A DNA stretch of 64,000 nt from Urinicoccus timonensis (GCF_900232945.1 NZ_OCTU01000002.1:1-64000); one strand, 5' to 3'; counted from the stretch's first letter, positions 34,219 to 43,459 are shown. Program-made: numbers and translations. Notes: generated from the letters alone by a model not told the origin.

Positions 34219-35105
34219 AAGTTTAACCTCCTGGGTAGATAGTAGTTTTCAATGTAGTTCTTCAGGTCTTCTTGCCAGGAGGGCAGGGTCTTGTAGTTTT
34301 TCATCCTGAGCATCAAGGGGTCCATCAGGGCATACTTGGGATGGAGGGAGGCTTGGTGGTGGAAGTCACTTTTTTCCAGGTCTTCTTCCAGGTGGAGGAG
34401 TTTGGCAATTTCTTCGATAAACTCCTTCCGGTTGGTAGATCCTTGGGTGACAAAGTGGTAGATTCCGTAGTCGTAGGAATCCACCAGTTCTAGGACAAAG
34501 TCGGCTAAAAGCTCCCTGGAAGTAGGGCTAGCTACCTGGTCCCTGGTAATGGTCAGGGAGTGGTTTTTCAAGCTCTTTTCAATCTTGGCAATGGTCCTAA
34601 GGTCATAGACCCAGGAAGACCGGACGATAAAGTACTTTTGGGTAAATTCTTGGATGAATTTTTCTCCCAGGTGCTTGGTTTTTCCATAGACGGTAATGGG
34701 CTTGGGTTCTACCAGCTCATTGACCGGGGTGTCATCCTTGCCATTAAAGACATCATCAGTTGAAATGTGGATCAGACGGGCTCCATAGTGGTTGGCGGCA
34801 ATGGCCAGGTTTTTGGCTCCCAGGGCATTGACTCGGAAGGCCTCGTCAGGATCTTTTTCGCAGGCCTTGGCACTGGACATGCCAGCACAGTTGATAATGA
34901 CTGTTGGAAGGTTTCTTTCTGTGAAGATCAAGACATCTTCCAGGTTTTTAATGTCTACAGCGGCATGGTCTGAGGTAACAATCCGCCGGCTACCATTGGT
35001 GAGTTTGCGGGTAATGCTGCGACCAATCCGGCCCTTGGATCCCAGGACCCAAATGGTTTCTTGTCCCCTAAAGAGGTCGCCCTCTAAGAGAATGGATTCA
35101 TGCAT
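34215..35105 (-). CDS. RmlD-like sugar-nucleotide/NAD(P)-dependent reductase
   Basis: The 296-residue extended SDR has a nucleotide-binding GSKGRIGRSI (in place of GxxGxxG), INCAGMSSAKACEKDP, DDVFNG and the catalytic YGKTK, and the C-terminal LPSWQEDLKNYI as in dTDP-4-dehydrorhamnose reductase. There are no rhamnose genes around it, so it may reduce another sugar or serve as a methionine adenosyltransferase regulatory-type relative. It overlaps pepF by eight bases and the symporter by four. Confidence 0.75.
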   Translation of the reverse strand: MHESILLEGDLFRGQETIWVLGSKGRIGRSITRKLTNGSRRIVTSDHAAVDIKNLEDVLIFTERNLPTVIINCAGMSSAKACEKDPDEAFRVNALGAKNLAIAANHYGARLIHISTDDVFNGKDDTPVNELVEPKPITVYGKTKHLGEKFIQEFTQKYFIVRSSWVYDLRTIAKIEKSLKNHSLTITRDQVASPTSRELLADFVLELVDSYDYGIYHFVTQGSTNRKEFIEEIAKLLHLEEDLEKSDFHHQASLHPKYALMDPLMLRMKNYKTLPSWQEDLKNYIENYYLPRRLNL

Positions 35106-36876
35106 TTTTTTCTACCTCCTTTAATTCTTGGACCATGTCCCCAATAATGGAGATGGTTTTTTCCAGGGCCTGGCTGGTGCGAATATCCAGGCCTACATGC
35201 TGGGCTAAATCAATGGGGGACTGGCTGCCACCCATGTCTAATACCTCCAACCACTTTTGGGTGGTGGAGGGGTCATCTACCAAGAGTCGACCCAGGAGGG
35301 TTCCCAGGTTTAAACCGGCAGAATAGGTATAGGAATAGAAGCCGCTGGCTTCATAGTAGTGGGGTTGCCGCATCCAGGTCAGACCGGCAGAATCTGGTAG
35401 GTCCACAGAGTCTCCCCAGAATTTTTCTAAAGTTTCCAAGAAGATTTTCCGGAGGTCTTGTCCTTGGACCTGGTCTCCTGCTTCCAGTCTCCGGTAGACT
35501 TCTCTTTGGAAGTAGGCTTCCAGGAAGTGGGTGACAAAGTTATGGTAGTAGGTGTTGGCCAGGGACTCACCAATGATTTCCCTGCGCTCTTCTGGGGTCT
35601 TGGCTTCTTTTAACAGGTATTCCTTTAAGAGAAGCTCACTGGTGGTGGAAGGGGATTCCACAAAGTAGAGGGAGGGTTCCACCGTAAGGATGCTTTGCTT
35701 GGACCCGGCTCGTTTAAAGTGGCCGGCATGGCCCAGTTCATGGGCCAGGGTAAAGACGTCAGACAAGAGGCCCCGGAAGGTCATAAGGATGTAGGAATGG
35801 CATTGGTAGGGGCTGGCACAGAAACCTCCAGTGGACTTAAAGTCGTTGTCGGCATAGTCAAGCCAACGGTCACTAAAGGCTTTGGCAATGGAGTCTACAT
35901 AGTCCTTTCCATAGGGGGAAAAGGCCTTTAAAATTAAGTCCTTGGCCTCTTCCATGGAGTATTTTTTCCCAGCTTGGGGGTTGGGAGATAATTTTAAGTC
36001 AGCATAGGTCATGGTGTCCAGGCCATAGCGGTCCTTCAAGATACCGGCATAGGTCCGCATAATGGGAGCTAATTTTTCCATCATGGTATCCAGGTGGTCA
36101 TCGAACATTTCTCGGCTAATCTCATGGCTCCGGAGCATGTAGCCAAAGACTGAAGGATAGGACCGGGCCTTGGCCAGGGCCAGGTCTCTTTTGACCATGG
36201 CGATAAAGCCTGTGGCCATGGTGTTTTCATATTTTTCCAGGGCTTGGGAAAAGGCCTGGAAGCTCTTTCTCCGAACCTGGGTGTCGGGGTCATAGGCGTA
36301 TTGGTCCTCATAGAGTATAAAGCTCAAGGGATAGTTTTTGCCGTCAACTTGGAAGTCGGGGAAGGTCAGGTCCTTGAACTTGGCTTCCTGGTAAAGACTA
36401 TAGGGCAGGTCCAAGACAGGGCTTAGAGACTTTAAAAGGGCCTCGGTTTTTTGACCCAAATGGTGGGGCTTGTCCCGGAGGATCCCTTTAAAAAAGGCTC
36501 CATAGACAGGGTCTTGGCTAAAATCTTTCAAGACCCCATCCTCCAACTTGTAGTAGCGGCCTTCCACCAGGGCCAGATCTTCTTGGACAGCCACTAGGCC
36601 ATCATGGATTTTTTGACCCAGACTGGCCATGGCCTGGTCGGAAAAATCTGTGGAGACAATGAGTTCTTCGTAGTTGACCAGGTGGTCAAAAAGAACCATG
36701 GCTTGTTCATAGTCCTTGGTATAGGGTAAAATTTCTTCCGAATCTTCCATTTTGGAAGAGGAGAGTTTTTTAACTAGACCCTGGAGGTCATCCAGGGCTT
36801 TTAAGGCCTCTTGGCCATCTTTATATAAGGCAGTTAAGTCCCAGGTTTGGTCCAGGGGAACATCTTTTCTTAACAT
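35098..36876 (-). CDS. pepF: Oligoendopeptidase F
   Basis: The 592-residue cytoplasmic zinc metallopeptidase of the M3 family carries FTLAHELGHAGHF (HExxH near residue 378) and the later third-ligand Glu in the SELLLKEYLL segment. It cleaves medium-length peptides. Length is standard. First gene of the leftward run 30872-36876 (all overlaps or gaps under 20 bases); divergent from the glucosaminidase. Confidence 0.95.
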   Translation of the reverse strand: MLRKDVPLDQTWDLTALYKDGQEALKALDDLQGLVKKLSSSKMEDSEEILPYTKDYEQAMVLFDHLVNYEELIVSTDFSDQAMASLGQKIHDGLVAVQEDLALVEGRYYKLEDGVLKDFSQDPVYGAFFKGILRDKPHHLGQKTEALLKSLSPVLDLPYSLYQEAKFKDLTFPDFQVDGKNYPLSFILYEDQYAYDPDTQVRRKSFQAFSQALEKYENTMATGFIAMVKRDLALAKARSYPSVFGYMLRSHEISREMFDDHLDTMMEKLAPIMRTYAGILKDRYGLDTMTYADLKLSPNPQAGKKYSMEEAKDLILKAFSPYGKDYVDSIAKAFSDRWLDYADNDFKSTGGFCASPYQCHSYILMTFRGLLSDVFTLAHELGHAGHFKRAGSKQSILTVEPSLYFVESPSTTSELLLKEYLLKEAKTPEERREIIGESLANTYYHNFVTHFLEAYFQREVYRRLEAGDQVQGQDLRKIFLETLEKFWGDSVDLPDSAGLTWMRQPHYYEASGFYSYTYSAGLNLGTLLGRLLVDDPSTTQKWLEVLDMGGSQSPIDLAQHVGLDIRTSQALEKTISIIGDMVQELKEVEKNA

Positions 36877-36960
36877 AAAATCTTCCTTTCAAAACAGTTT
36901 ACTTTTCACTTTATTTCCAATAATATGATTATATCATAGACAAGTTTAAGGAGATGAATT

Positions 36961-37542
36961 ATGAAGAAAAAAAAGCCCCTAACTTGGGGGTGTTTTATCT
37001 TGATCTTAGGGATTTTTTTCCTTTGGCTCTTTATCCAAGTTTTATTTTTTTTCGTCAATAATATCCGCTACCAGCCCCAAAAGGCCACTAGCCGGCAAGA
37101 ATTTTTCCAAGAATACGCCCCCTTGGCCCGAAAAATCGGCAAAAAATACGACCTCTATCCTAGCGTCATCCTGGCCCAGGCAGCCCTGGAAAGTAACTTT
37201 GGCCAATCCGACCTGGCCCAGGCCAATAAAAACTTTTTTGGCATCAAGGCCAAGGATGGTCAGGGGGTTTCTTATCCTACAGAGGAAGTGAAAGATGGTC
37301 AGAGGATTAGCATCCAGGACAATTTTGAATCCTATAAGAGTCCTGTGGATTCCTTCAAACACTATGGCCGTCTTTTAAGCCAGGCCCAGCGCTACCAGCC
37401 TGTTCGAGAAGCCAAAAGTCCCCAAGAGGCCTGCCATAGGCTCCACCCCTCAGGCTATTCTACAGATCCCGGCTACGGTCAAAGGCTGGTGGACTTAATA
37501 GACCAGTATCAATTAGAGACCTATGACCAGGGGATAAAATAG
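36961..37542 (+). CDS. Membrane-anchored glucosaminidase (peptidoglycan hydrolase)
   Basis: The 193-residue protein has one N-terminal membrane helix (about 10-32) and a glucosaminidase domain: SVILAQAALESNFGQSDLAQ with the catalytic Glu, KNFFGIKA, and later YATDP-like GYSTDPGYGQRLVDLI. It cuts the N-acetylglucosaminyl bond of peptidoglycan at the cell surface. AAGGAG site. It lies between pepF (divergent) and nrdJ. Confidence 0.9.
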   Translation: MKKKKPLTWGCFILILGIFFLWLFIQVLFFFVNNIRYQPQKATSRQEFFQEYAPLARKIGKKYDLYPSVILAQAALESNFGQSDLAQANKNFFGIKAKDGQGVSYPTEEVKDGQRISIQDNFESYKSPVDSFKHYGRLLSQAQRYQPVREAKSPQEACHRLHPSGYSTDPGYGQRLVDLIDQYQLETYDQGIK

Positions 37543-37570
37543 TTGGGTCAAAAATAGGGACATAGGGACC

Positions 37571-37641
37571 TTGTTCCTAAAGTCCTCCCATGCTATACTA
37601 AATATTGATTGAAATAGGCCCTGTATACTATATATGGTATA
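37571..37641 (+). promoter_or_regulatory. nrdJ promoter with two predicted NrdR boxes
   Basis: TTGTTC, 17 bases, TATACT with an extended TGC (37571-37599). Two palindromes fit the NrdR consensus (C-w-A-t-A-T-a-T-w-G core): CTAAATATTG at 37598-37607 and CTATATATGG at 37628-37637, centres exactly 30 bp apart as is usual for NrdR pairs. The first overlaps the -10 box, the second lies just downstream of the start. NrdR represses ribonucleotide reductase genes when dNTP/ATP levels suffice. Confidence 0.75.
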
Positions 37642-37690
37642 GATAATGGGAATAATTCTTAGATAAAAAAGCAAAGAAAGAGAGAAAATC

Positions 37691-39820
37691 ATGCTAAAAG
37701 TAGAAAAGCGCAATGGCCGGATTGTAGACTATGACGGCAAAAAAATTGCCCTGGCCATTGAAAAGGCCATGGATGAAACAGACAAAGGACTGGACAAGGC
37801 CTGTGCCAAGGAAGTGGCAGACAAGGTTACCCAGGACTTTGAAGCCAAAAATTTGAACCAGGTGGGCATTGAAGAAATCCAGGATGCTGTAGAACTCCAC
37901 CTGATGCAAGTTAGACCCGATGTAGCAAAAAAATACATCCTCTACCGGGAAGAAAGAACCCGTCTTAGAGAACAAGGCTGGGCCATGAACGACCTCCAAA
38001 GGGATATTTATGAGAAAAAATATCGCTACAAGGGAGAGACTTTTGAAGGCTTTTTAAACCGGGTTTCTGGGGGCAATGAAGCCATTGAAAAGTCCATTAG
38101 GGACAAAAAATTTATGCCGGCGGGCCGGATTCTAGCTGGTCGAGGGCTCCACAAGGAGGGCAAGAAGGTTACCCTGTCCAACTGCTATGTCATGCCCAAG
38201 GTGGAAGACAATATTGAAGCTATTTTTGATACGGCCAAGTGGATGGCCCGGACCTATTCCTATGGAGGAGGGGTTGGCCTAACCCTGTCCAAACTACGTC
38301 CCAAGGGGGCCAAGGTCAACAATGCCGCTTCTTCCACTACAGGAGCCGTCAGTTTTATGGACCTCTACAGCCTTACCACAGGCCTTATTGGCATGCGGGG
38401 GCGTCGGGGAGCCTTGATGCTGAACCTGGACTGCTTCCATCCGGATATTTTAGAATTTATTGATGTAAAAAATGACCTAGAAAAGGTCACCAGTGCCAAT
38501 ATTTCTGTCAATGTCTATGACGATTTTATGGAAGCTGTGAAAAAAGACCAAGACTACACTCTTCGCTTTGACGTGGAGGCTACAGGAGAAAAAATCCGCA
38601 AAAAGGTCAATGCTCGGGAGATGTTTACCATCCTGGCTCGAAACAACTGGAACATGGCTGAACCTGGTATCCTCTACCAAGACCGGATTAATTCCTGGCA
38701 TCTCTTAAGTGAGGACGATACTTTCGAATACGCCGGAGTCAACCCCTGCGCAGAAGAGCCCCTACCAGCCTTTGGGTCTTGTAACCTTTCTTCTATTAAC
38801 CTAAGTGAATTTGTAGCCAAGCCCTTTACCAAGTATGCCCGCTTCCAATTTGAAGCCTTTGGCGAATTGGTCCGGGACGGGGTTGTTTACCTAAATGATG
38901 TTTTGGATGAAAACATGGACCTCCATCCCCTAGAAGAGCAAAGAGACCTTTCCAGAGACCTGAGACAAATTGGTCTGGGGATCATGGGAGTTGCCGACAT
39001 GTTTATCAAGATGGGCATGTCCTATGGGTCTAGCGAATCCCTGAACCTCATCAACCAAATTGGTCGAGTTTTGGTTAATGAAGCCCTACGTCAATCTGCT
39101 CTTTTGGCCAAGGACCAAGGACCCTTCCCAAGATACCGCAAGGAAAAGGTCTTGGAAAGTCCCTTCCTAAAGGCTAATGCGGATGAAGATGTTTTAGACC
39201 TCATTAAAGAATATGGTCTAAGAAACTCTCAAGTCTTGACCATTGCTCCTACAGGGACCATTTCTACCCTCTTAGGTTGTAGCAATGGAGTGGAACCCAT
39301 CTTCCAAATTTCCTATACTCGCAAGTCTGAGTCCCTCCACAATGAAGACACCTACTACACTGTCTACACCCAAATTATAAAGGATTTGATGGAGGCTCAA
39401 GGACTGACATCGGAAGAAGACTTACCCGACTATGTCATTACCACTAGCAACCTAAACTACAAGGAAAGGATCAATGTCCAATCCACCTGGCAACAATTTA
39501 TCGACGCTTCTATTTCCTCCACCGTTAATGTTCCCGAGGAATTTACCGTGGAAGAAGTGGAAGACCTCTATATGTATGCCTGGGAAATGGGGCTAAAAGG
39601 AGTGACCATCTACCGAGATGGTTGTGCCCGGTCAGGAATCCTCATTACGGAAAATTCCAAGAAAAACCGGATTCAAGAGCTCCAAGATGACCTCAACCGA
39701 GAAATTGCCAAGCAGCTTATGGAAGATCCGGATACCTGTCCCATGTGTGGCGGGACCATGGCCCATTCTGGAGGCTGTGCAGAATGTCAAAACTGTGGCT
39801 ACAGTCCCTGTGCCATTTAA
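37691..39820 (+). CDS. nrdJ: Ribonucleoside-diphosphate reductase, adenosylcobalamin-dependent (class II)
   Basis: The 709-residue enzyme reduces ribonucleotides using an adenosylcobalamin radical. An ATP-cone covers about 1-90. Active-site cysteines are visible: C163 in LSNCYVMP, C353 in NPCAEEPLP and C366 in GSCNLSSI. A zinc-ribbon tail carries CPMCGG and CAECQNCGYSPC. No NrdB-type small subunit gene follows. B12 must be made or imported; a CobD-like enzyme is at 3869. Ribosome site AAAGAGAG, nine bases from the ATG. Confidence 0.95.
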   Translation: MLKVEKRNGRIVDYDGKKIALAIEKAMDETDKGLDKACAKEVADKVTQDFEAKNLNQVGIEEIQDAVELHLMQVRPDVAKKYILYREERTRLREQGWAMNDLQRDIYEKKYRYKGETFEGFLNRVSGGNEAIEKSIRDKKFMPAGRILAGRGLHKEGKKVTLSNCYVMPKVEDNIEAIFDTAKWMARTYSYGGGVGLTLSKLRPKGAKVNNAASSTTGAVSFMDLYSLTTGLIGMRGRRGALMLNLDCFHPDILEFIDVKNDLEKVTSANISVNVYDDFMEAVKKDQDYTLRFDVEATGEKIRKKVNAREMFTILARNNWNMAEPGILYQDRINSWHLLSEDDTFEYAGVNPCAEEPLPAFGSCNLSSINLSEFVAKPFTKYARFQFEAFGELVRDGVVYLNDVLDENMDLHPLEEQRDLSRDLRQIGLGIMGVADMFIKMGMSYGSSESLNLINQIGRVLVNEALRQSALLAKDQGPFPRYRKEKVLESPFLKANADEDVLDLIKEYGLRNSQVLTIAPTGTISTLLGCSNGVEPIFQISYTRKSESLHNEDTYYTVYTQIIKDLMEAQGLTSEEDLPDYVITTSNLNYKERINVQSTWQQFIDASISSTVNVPEEFTVEEVEDLYMYAWEMGLKGVTIYRDGCARSGILITENSKKNRIQELQDDLNREIAKQLMEDPDTCPMCGGTMAHSGGCAECQNCGYSPCAI

Positions 39821-39834
39821 ATTAGAAGAAAAAG

Positions 39835-39865
39835 CTCCTGCTTTGAAAAAAGCAGGAGTTTTTTT
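39835..39865 (+). terminator. Terminator of nrdJ
   Basis: CTCCTGCTTT/AAAGCAGGAG stem, loop GAAA, followed by seven T residues, 15 bases after the stop. Confidence 0.9.
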
Positions 39866-40003
39866 AAAGTATTTTTCCAAAGAAGGCTTTATTTAAGCTA
39901 GGCTTGTGTTAGTATAAAGTTATAGCAAGTGCCAGGAGACCAGGGAGGGAAATTTGCCCCTTAAAAAGGATTAAAAAAATTTTTTCTTAGGTCAATTTAT
40001 CCC

Positions 40004-40162
40004 TTGACATTCCAAGGCTCTAGGCATATTGTATATACTTGGTCCAAATTTCGGGAAGTTTTGGGGCTTTTGGGCCCGGCTTTGCGAAATTTTTAAAATC
40101 TGTAAATTTTCCCTCTTCTATTTAGAAAAGGGAAAGAAAATAAATAGGAAGGGAGTGATTTT
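40004..40162 (+). promoter_or_regulatory. Promoter and possible structured leader of the MATE/serine dehydratase operon
   Basis: TTGACA, 17 bases, TATTGT (40004-40032). The predicted transcript starts near 40039 and, within ten bases, enters an 8-bp closing stem (AAATTTCG 40046-40053 with CGAAATTT 40085-40092) around a G-rich interior (GGGGCTTTTGGGCCC). The leader is about 120 bases. Whether it is a riboswitch is unknown; it matches none I know. Confidence 0.6.
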
Positions 40163-41509
40163 GTGCATCAAAAAGTTTCATTGACAGAGGGGTCCATTGT
40201 CAAGGCCTTGGTGGGTTTTGCCATCCCCTTAATTCTAACATCCATCTTACAACAACTTTATAATACCGCTGACCTTTTAATTGTCGGTCGCTATGCCGGT
40301 AGGGTGGCCATGGCTGCTGTTGGGGCAACAGGTCCCATCACCCAGCTGATTATTGGTTTATTTGTGGGCCTATCCACAGGAGCCGGGGTGGTGGTAGCGC
40401 AGAATTACGGCCGACGGGACTACCTGAAGATGGCTTCAGCCATTGAAACAAGTTTTGCCCTGGCCATTGGTGGGGGGGTTATTTTAACCCTAGTTGCCTA
40501 CATCTTCACTCCCTTGTTTTTACAATGGATGTCCACACCAGCAGATATCTTCCAAGACGCAGTAGACTATATGCGACTCTTTTTCATCGGCATTGTCCCT
40601 CTTTTGATCTACAACATGGGATCGGGAGTTTTACGGTCCATGGGGGATTCCACCAGACCTCTCTACTATTTAATTGTAGGAGCAGTGGTGAATATTGTCC
40701 TAGACCTGGTCTTTATTGCCTACTTCCATATGGGAGTTATGGGGGCAGGGATTGCCACCATCCTAGGCCAAGTGGCTTCTGCCATCTTGGTTTGGCTCAA
40801 CCTCCGTCATGGGAATGACACCTTCTGGTTGAACTACAAGAACATTGGCTTAAAAAAAGACAGTCTCAATGCCATTTTGGCTATTGGGGTGCCGGCAGGC
40901 CTACAAACAGTGGTTATTAACCTCTCCAATGTCATTATCCAAACCATGATCAACCGTTTTGGATCCAATGCCGTAGCTGGAGGGGCAGCAGCCAGCCGGA
41001 TTGACGGCTTTGTCTTTCTGATTGTGGCCTCCCTGTCTATGGCGGCCATGACCTTTGCCGGTCAAAATATTGGCGCTGGCCACTACGACCGGTTGAAGAG
41101 GGGGACCTGGGTCAGCCTGGGAATGGTTTGTGTCACAACAGGAATCCTGTCTGTCCTGCTAATTGTCTTTTGCAATCCTCTGATTGCTCTTTTTAACACC
41201 ACACCAGAAGTCATTGAATATGGCCGGATTTCTATTGTCTTTTTGGCTCCAGCCTATCTTATCTTTGGCGCCTCAGAAATTTTAGGGGGAATTTTAAGGG
41301 GGGCTGGCCATGCCGTTATGCCCATGGTGGTGTCCATCCTCTTTATGTGTATCTTTAGAATTATTTGGGTCTTCCTAGTTTTGCCCCAATACTATTCCAT
41401 CAAAACGGTCTACTTGTCCTATCCCATTTCCTGGACCATGACCCTGGTAGTAATTGGTCTTTACTTTATTTTTGGCAACTGGCTACCCAAAGAAAACCAG
41501 GAGGCTTAA
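40163..41509 (+). CDS. MATE family efflux transporter
   Basis: The 448-residue protein has twelve membrane helices in two halves, with the NTADLLIVGRYAGRVAMAAVGATGP segment in helix 1-2 and its counterpart GGAAASRIDGFVFLIVASLSMAAMTFAGQNIGAG in the second half. GTG start at 40163, with AGGAAGGGAG eight bases upstream. The serine dehydratase subunits follow directly, a pairing also seen in other clostridia, but no reason for it is known. Confidence 0.9.
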   Translation: MHQKVSLTEGSIVKALVGFAIPLILTSILQQLYNTADLLIVGRYAGRVAMAAVGATGPITQLIIGLFVGLSTGAGVVVAQNYGRRDYLKMASAIETSFALAIGGGVILTLVAYIFTPLFLQWMSTPADIFQDAVDYMRLFFIGIVPLLIYNMGSGVLRSMGDSTRPLYYLIVGAVVNIVLDLVFIAYFHMGVMGAGIATILGQVASAILVWLNLRHGNDTFWLNYKNIGLKKDSLNAILAIGVPAGLQTVVINLSNVIIQTMINRFGSNAVAGGAAASRIDGFVFLIVASLSMAAMTFAGQNIGAGHYDRLKRGTWVSLGMVCVTTGILSVLLIVFCNPLIALFNTTPEVIEYGRISIVFLAPAYLIFGASEILGGILRGAGHAVMPMVVSILFMCIFRIIWVFLVLPQYYSIKTVYLSYPISWTMTLVVIGLYFIFGNWLPKENQEA

Positions 41510-42175
41510 GTGAAAGAATATAGTATTTTTCAAGTAATGGGCCCTGTTATGGTGGGCCCCTCTTCCAGCCATACAGCTGGAGCTTGTCGGATTGCCAACA
41601 GTGCCAGAAACCTCTGCCCCTTTGAATTTACCAGGGCAGTCTTCATCCTTCACGGGTCCTTTCTCATGACCTACAAGGGCCATGGAACAGACCGGGCTCT
41701 TTTGGCGGGCATTCTAGGGATTAAACCCGATGACAGTCGGATTATCCGGGCTTTTGACCTGGCAGACAAGGCCGGCTTGGACTACCGTTTTGAAAAGGGA
41801 GACCTGGGCCATGTCCATCCCAACTCTGTCAAGATCATCCTGTCCAATGACCAGGGAGATAGCTTTGACCTAGTGGGGTCTTCTATAGGTGGGGGAAATA
41901 TTGAGCTCATCGAACTAGACGGCAATAAAATTTCCTTCCGAAACCAATTTCCTACCTTTATCCTCCAATACCAGGAGCAAAAAGGGGTCATTGCCCGGGT
42001 TTCTCGCTATATCAGTGATGCAGGTTATAATATAGAAAATATAGATACGGAAAAAAGGGGAAAGTCTGTCACCCTAAGTGTGGAATTGACCCATCCTGCT
42101 GGAGAAGACTTAAAGAAGCAAGTTCTCCATTCTGACCTGTTTAACTTTGCCAAGTACCTGGATGTTGTGGACTAG
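41510..42175 (+). CDS. sdaAB: L-serine dehydratase, iron-sulfur-dependent, beta subunit
   Basis: The 221-residue subunit has GPSSSHTAGACRIANSAR, the active-site signature, and a C-terminal ACT domain (GVIARVSRYISDAGYNIENI). Serine is deaminated to pyruvate and ammonia by the alpha/beta complex with an oxygen-sensitive 4Fe-4S cluster. GTG start directly abuts the MATE stop, with AGGAGG upstream. Eight bases separate it from the alpha subunit. Confidence 0.95.
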   Translation: MKEYSIFQVMGPVMVGPSSSHTAGACRIANSARNLCPFEFTRAVFILHGSFLMTYKGHGTDRALLAGILGIKPDDSRIIRAFDLADKAGLDYRFEKGDLGHVHPNSVKIILSNDQGDSFDLVGSSIGGGNIELIELDGNKISFRNQFPTFILQYQEQKGVIARVSRYISDAGYNIENIDTEKRGKSVTLSVELTHPAGEDLKKQVLHSDLFNFAKYLDVVD

Positions 42176-42183
42176 GAGGTTGT

Positions 42184-43071
42184 ATGTTAACAAGTACAAG
42201 TGAAATCATCAAATATTGCCAAGAAGAAGGCATTAGCTTTCCTGAGATGGTCCTAAGGGAAGAGGTAGAAAAATTTGAGACAGACCCCAAGGAAGTCCTT
42301 GAAGAACTCGGCCGGATGTTGGATGTTATGGAAGAATCCACCCAAAACTACCTGGACCAACCATCTGACCTGGGCCTGGGTATGATTAACGGCTTCGCCC
42401 ACAAGATGATGGTCTACAAGGACCAAGACTCCCTGGTGGGACCAGACCTGGCCCAAGCCATGGCCATGGCCCTGTCCACCTTTGAAAGCAACTCCTCCAT
42501 GGGGAGGATTGTGGCAGCACCTACAGCTGGGTCTGCTGGGATTTTGCCAGCTGCCCTTATGTATATCAAGGCCAAGGAGGATCTAGACCGGGAAGACCTG
42601 GTGCAAGGACTTTTGGTCAGTGTGGGTCTTGGGCAAATCATTGGCTACTATGCTACCTTTGCCGGGGCTGAAGGAGGCTGCCAGGCAGAATGTGGATCAG
42701 CAGCAGCCATGGCAGCGGGTTGTCTGGTTTATTTAAAGAAGGGGAGCCTGGACCAGGTCTTCCAGGCAGCAGCCATTGCCCTGGTTAATGTCCTGGGCCT
42801 GGTTTGTGACCCCATTGCAGGCCTGGTGGAATATCCCTGTACCTTCCGTAATGCCAGTGGCCTAATGAATGCCCTGATTAGTGCAGACATGGCCCTAGCC
42901 GGGACCAGGTCTGTTGTCCCCTTTGAGGAAGTGGCCCAGGCCATGAAGGAAGTGGGGGATGCCATGGTGGAATCCCTGAGAGAAACAGGAACAGGTGGTC
43001 TGGCTGCCACTAAGACAGGTAGCCAAATCCGCAAGGATTTTTTCAAGAAAAACGGCGTCCATATTGAATAA
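42184..43071 (+). CDS. sdaAA: L-serine dehydratase, iron-sulfur-dependent, alpha subunit
   Basis: The 295-residue catalytic subunit supplies the cluster cysteines, visible in GGCQAECGSAAAM and GLVCDPIAGLVEYPC. AAPTAGSAGILP is also typical. With the beta subunit it is a complete enzyme of amino-acid fermentation. Ends at a strong terminator. Confidence 0.96.
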   Translation: MLTSTSEIIKYCQEEGISFPEMVLREEVEKFETDPKEVLEELGRMLDVMEESTQNYLDQPSDLGLGMINGFAHKMMVYKDQDSLVGPDLAQAMAMALSTFESNSSMGRIVAAPTAGSAGILPAALMYIKAKEDLDREDLVQGLLVSVGLGQIIGYYATFAGAEGGCQAECGSAAAMAAGCLVYLKKGSLDQVFQAAAIALVNVLGLVCDPIAGLVEYPCTFRNASGLMNALISADMALAGTRSVVPFEEVAQAMKEVGDAMVESLRETGTGGLAATKTGSQIRKDFFKKNGVHIE

Positions 43072-43108
43072 AAAAAGACCGAGTTGGTTTTCCAACTCGG
43101 TCTTTCTA
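43072..43108. terminator. Bidirectional terminator after sdaAA
   Basis: A 14-bp perfect stem AAAGACCGAGTTGG/CCAACTCGGTCTTT; serves sdaAA and the convergent holin-family gene. Confidence 0.92.
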
Positions 43109-43120
43109 CTTATTCACAAA

Positions 43121-43459
43121 TTAATCCTTGGGAAAAATCTTGGATCCTAAGAAACCATCCACAAGGCCCATAATCAAGGCCCCAATTAAGGCTCCCAAGA
43201 TGCCTACGGAAAAACCGTCTACAATTTTTCCGGCAAGGAATAAAATCAAGGCAGCCAGGACAAAACCCTTGGCTCCTTGTCCAGAGGGAGCAGCCTTTTC
43301 TCCAAAAATCCGTCCCAGGGCAAAGTCTAAAATCCCAATGACCACAGCCACAACAATAGCGGTTTTATAGCCAGAGACACTCATGCCTGGAGTCAGCCAG
43401 GAAGAAACTAAAACTGCCAAACCGGCAACAATGAGTTTTATAATTAAATCTAAAATCAT
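43121..43459 (-). CDS. Phage-holin-4-family small membrane protein
   Basis: The 112-residue protein has four hydrophobic helices and the pattern of the non-phage 4-TMS 'phage holin' family widespread in Firmicutes: SSWLTPGMSVSGYKTAIVVAVVIGILD, then a glycine-rich GILGALIGALIMGLVDGFLGSKI. Nothing else here looks like a phage, so a lysis role is not supported. The minus-strand AGGAGG site precedes the ATG. Confidence 0.75.
   Translation of the reverse strand: MILDLIIKLIVAGLAVLVSSWLTPGMSVSGYKTAIVVAVVIGILDFALGRIFGEKAAPSGQGAKGFVLAALILFLAGKIVDGFSVGILGALIGALIMGLVDGFLGSKIFPKD

Noticed and set aside
37543..37690. Cobalamin riboswitch before nrdJ
   Set aside because: The gap is only 148 bases, shorter than a B12 riboswitch, and the B12-box was not found. 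NrdR boxes explain the sequence better.
43121..43459. Prophage remnant suggested by the holin name
   Set aside because: The family is a common chromosomal membrane protein in Firmicutes, and no phage genes surround it.
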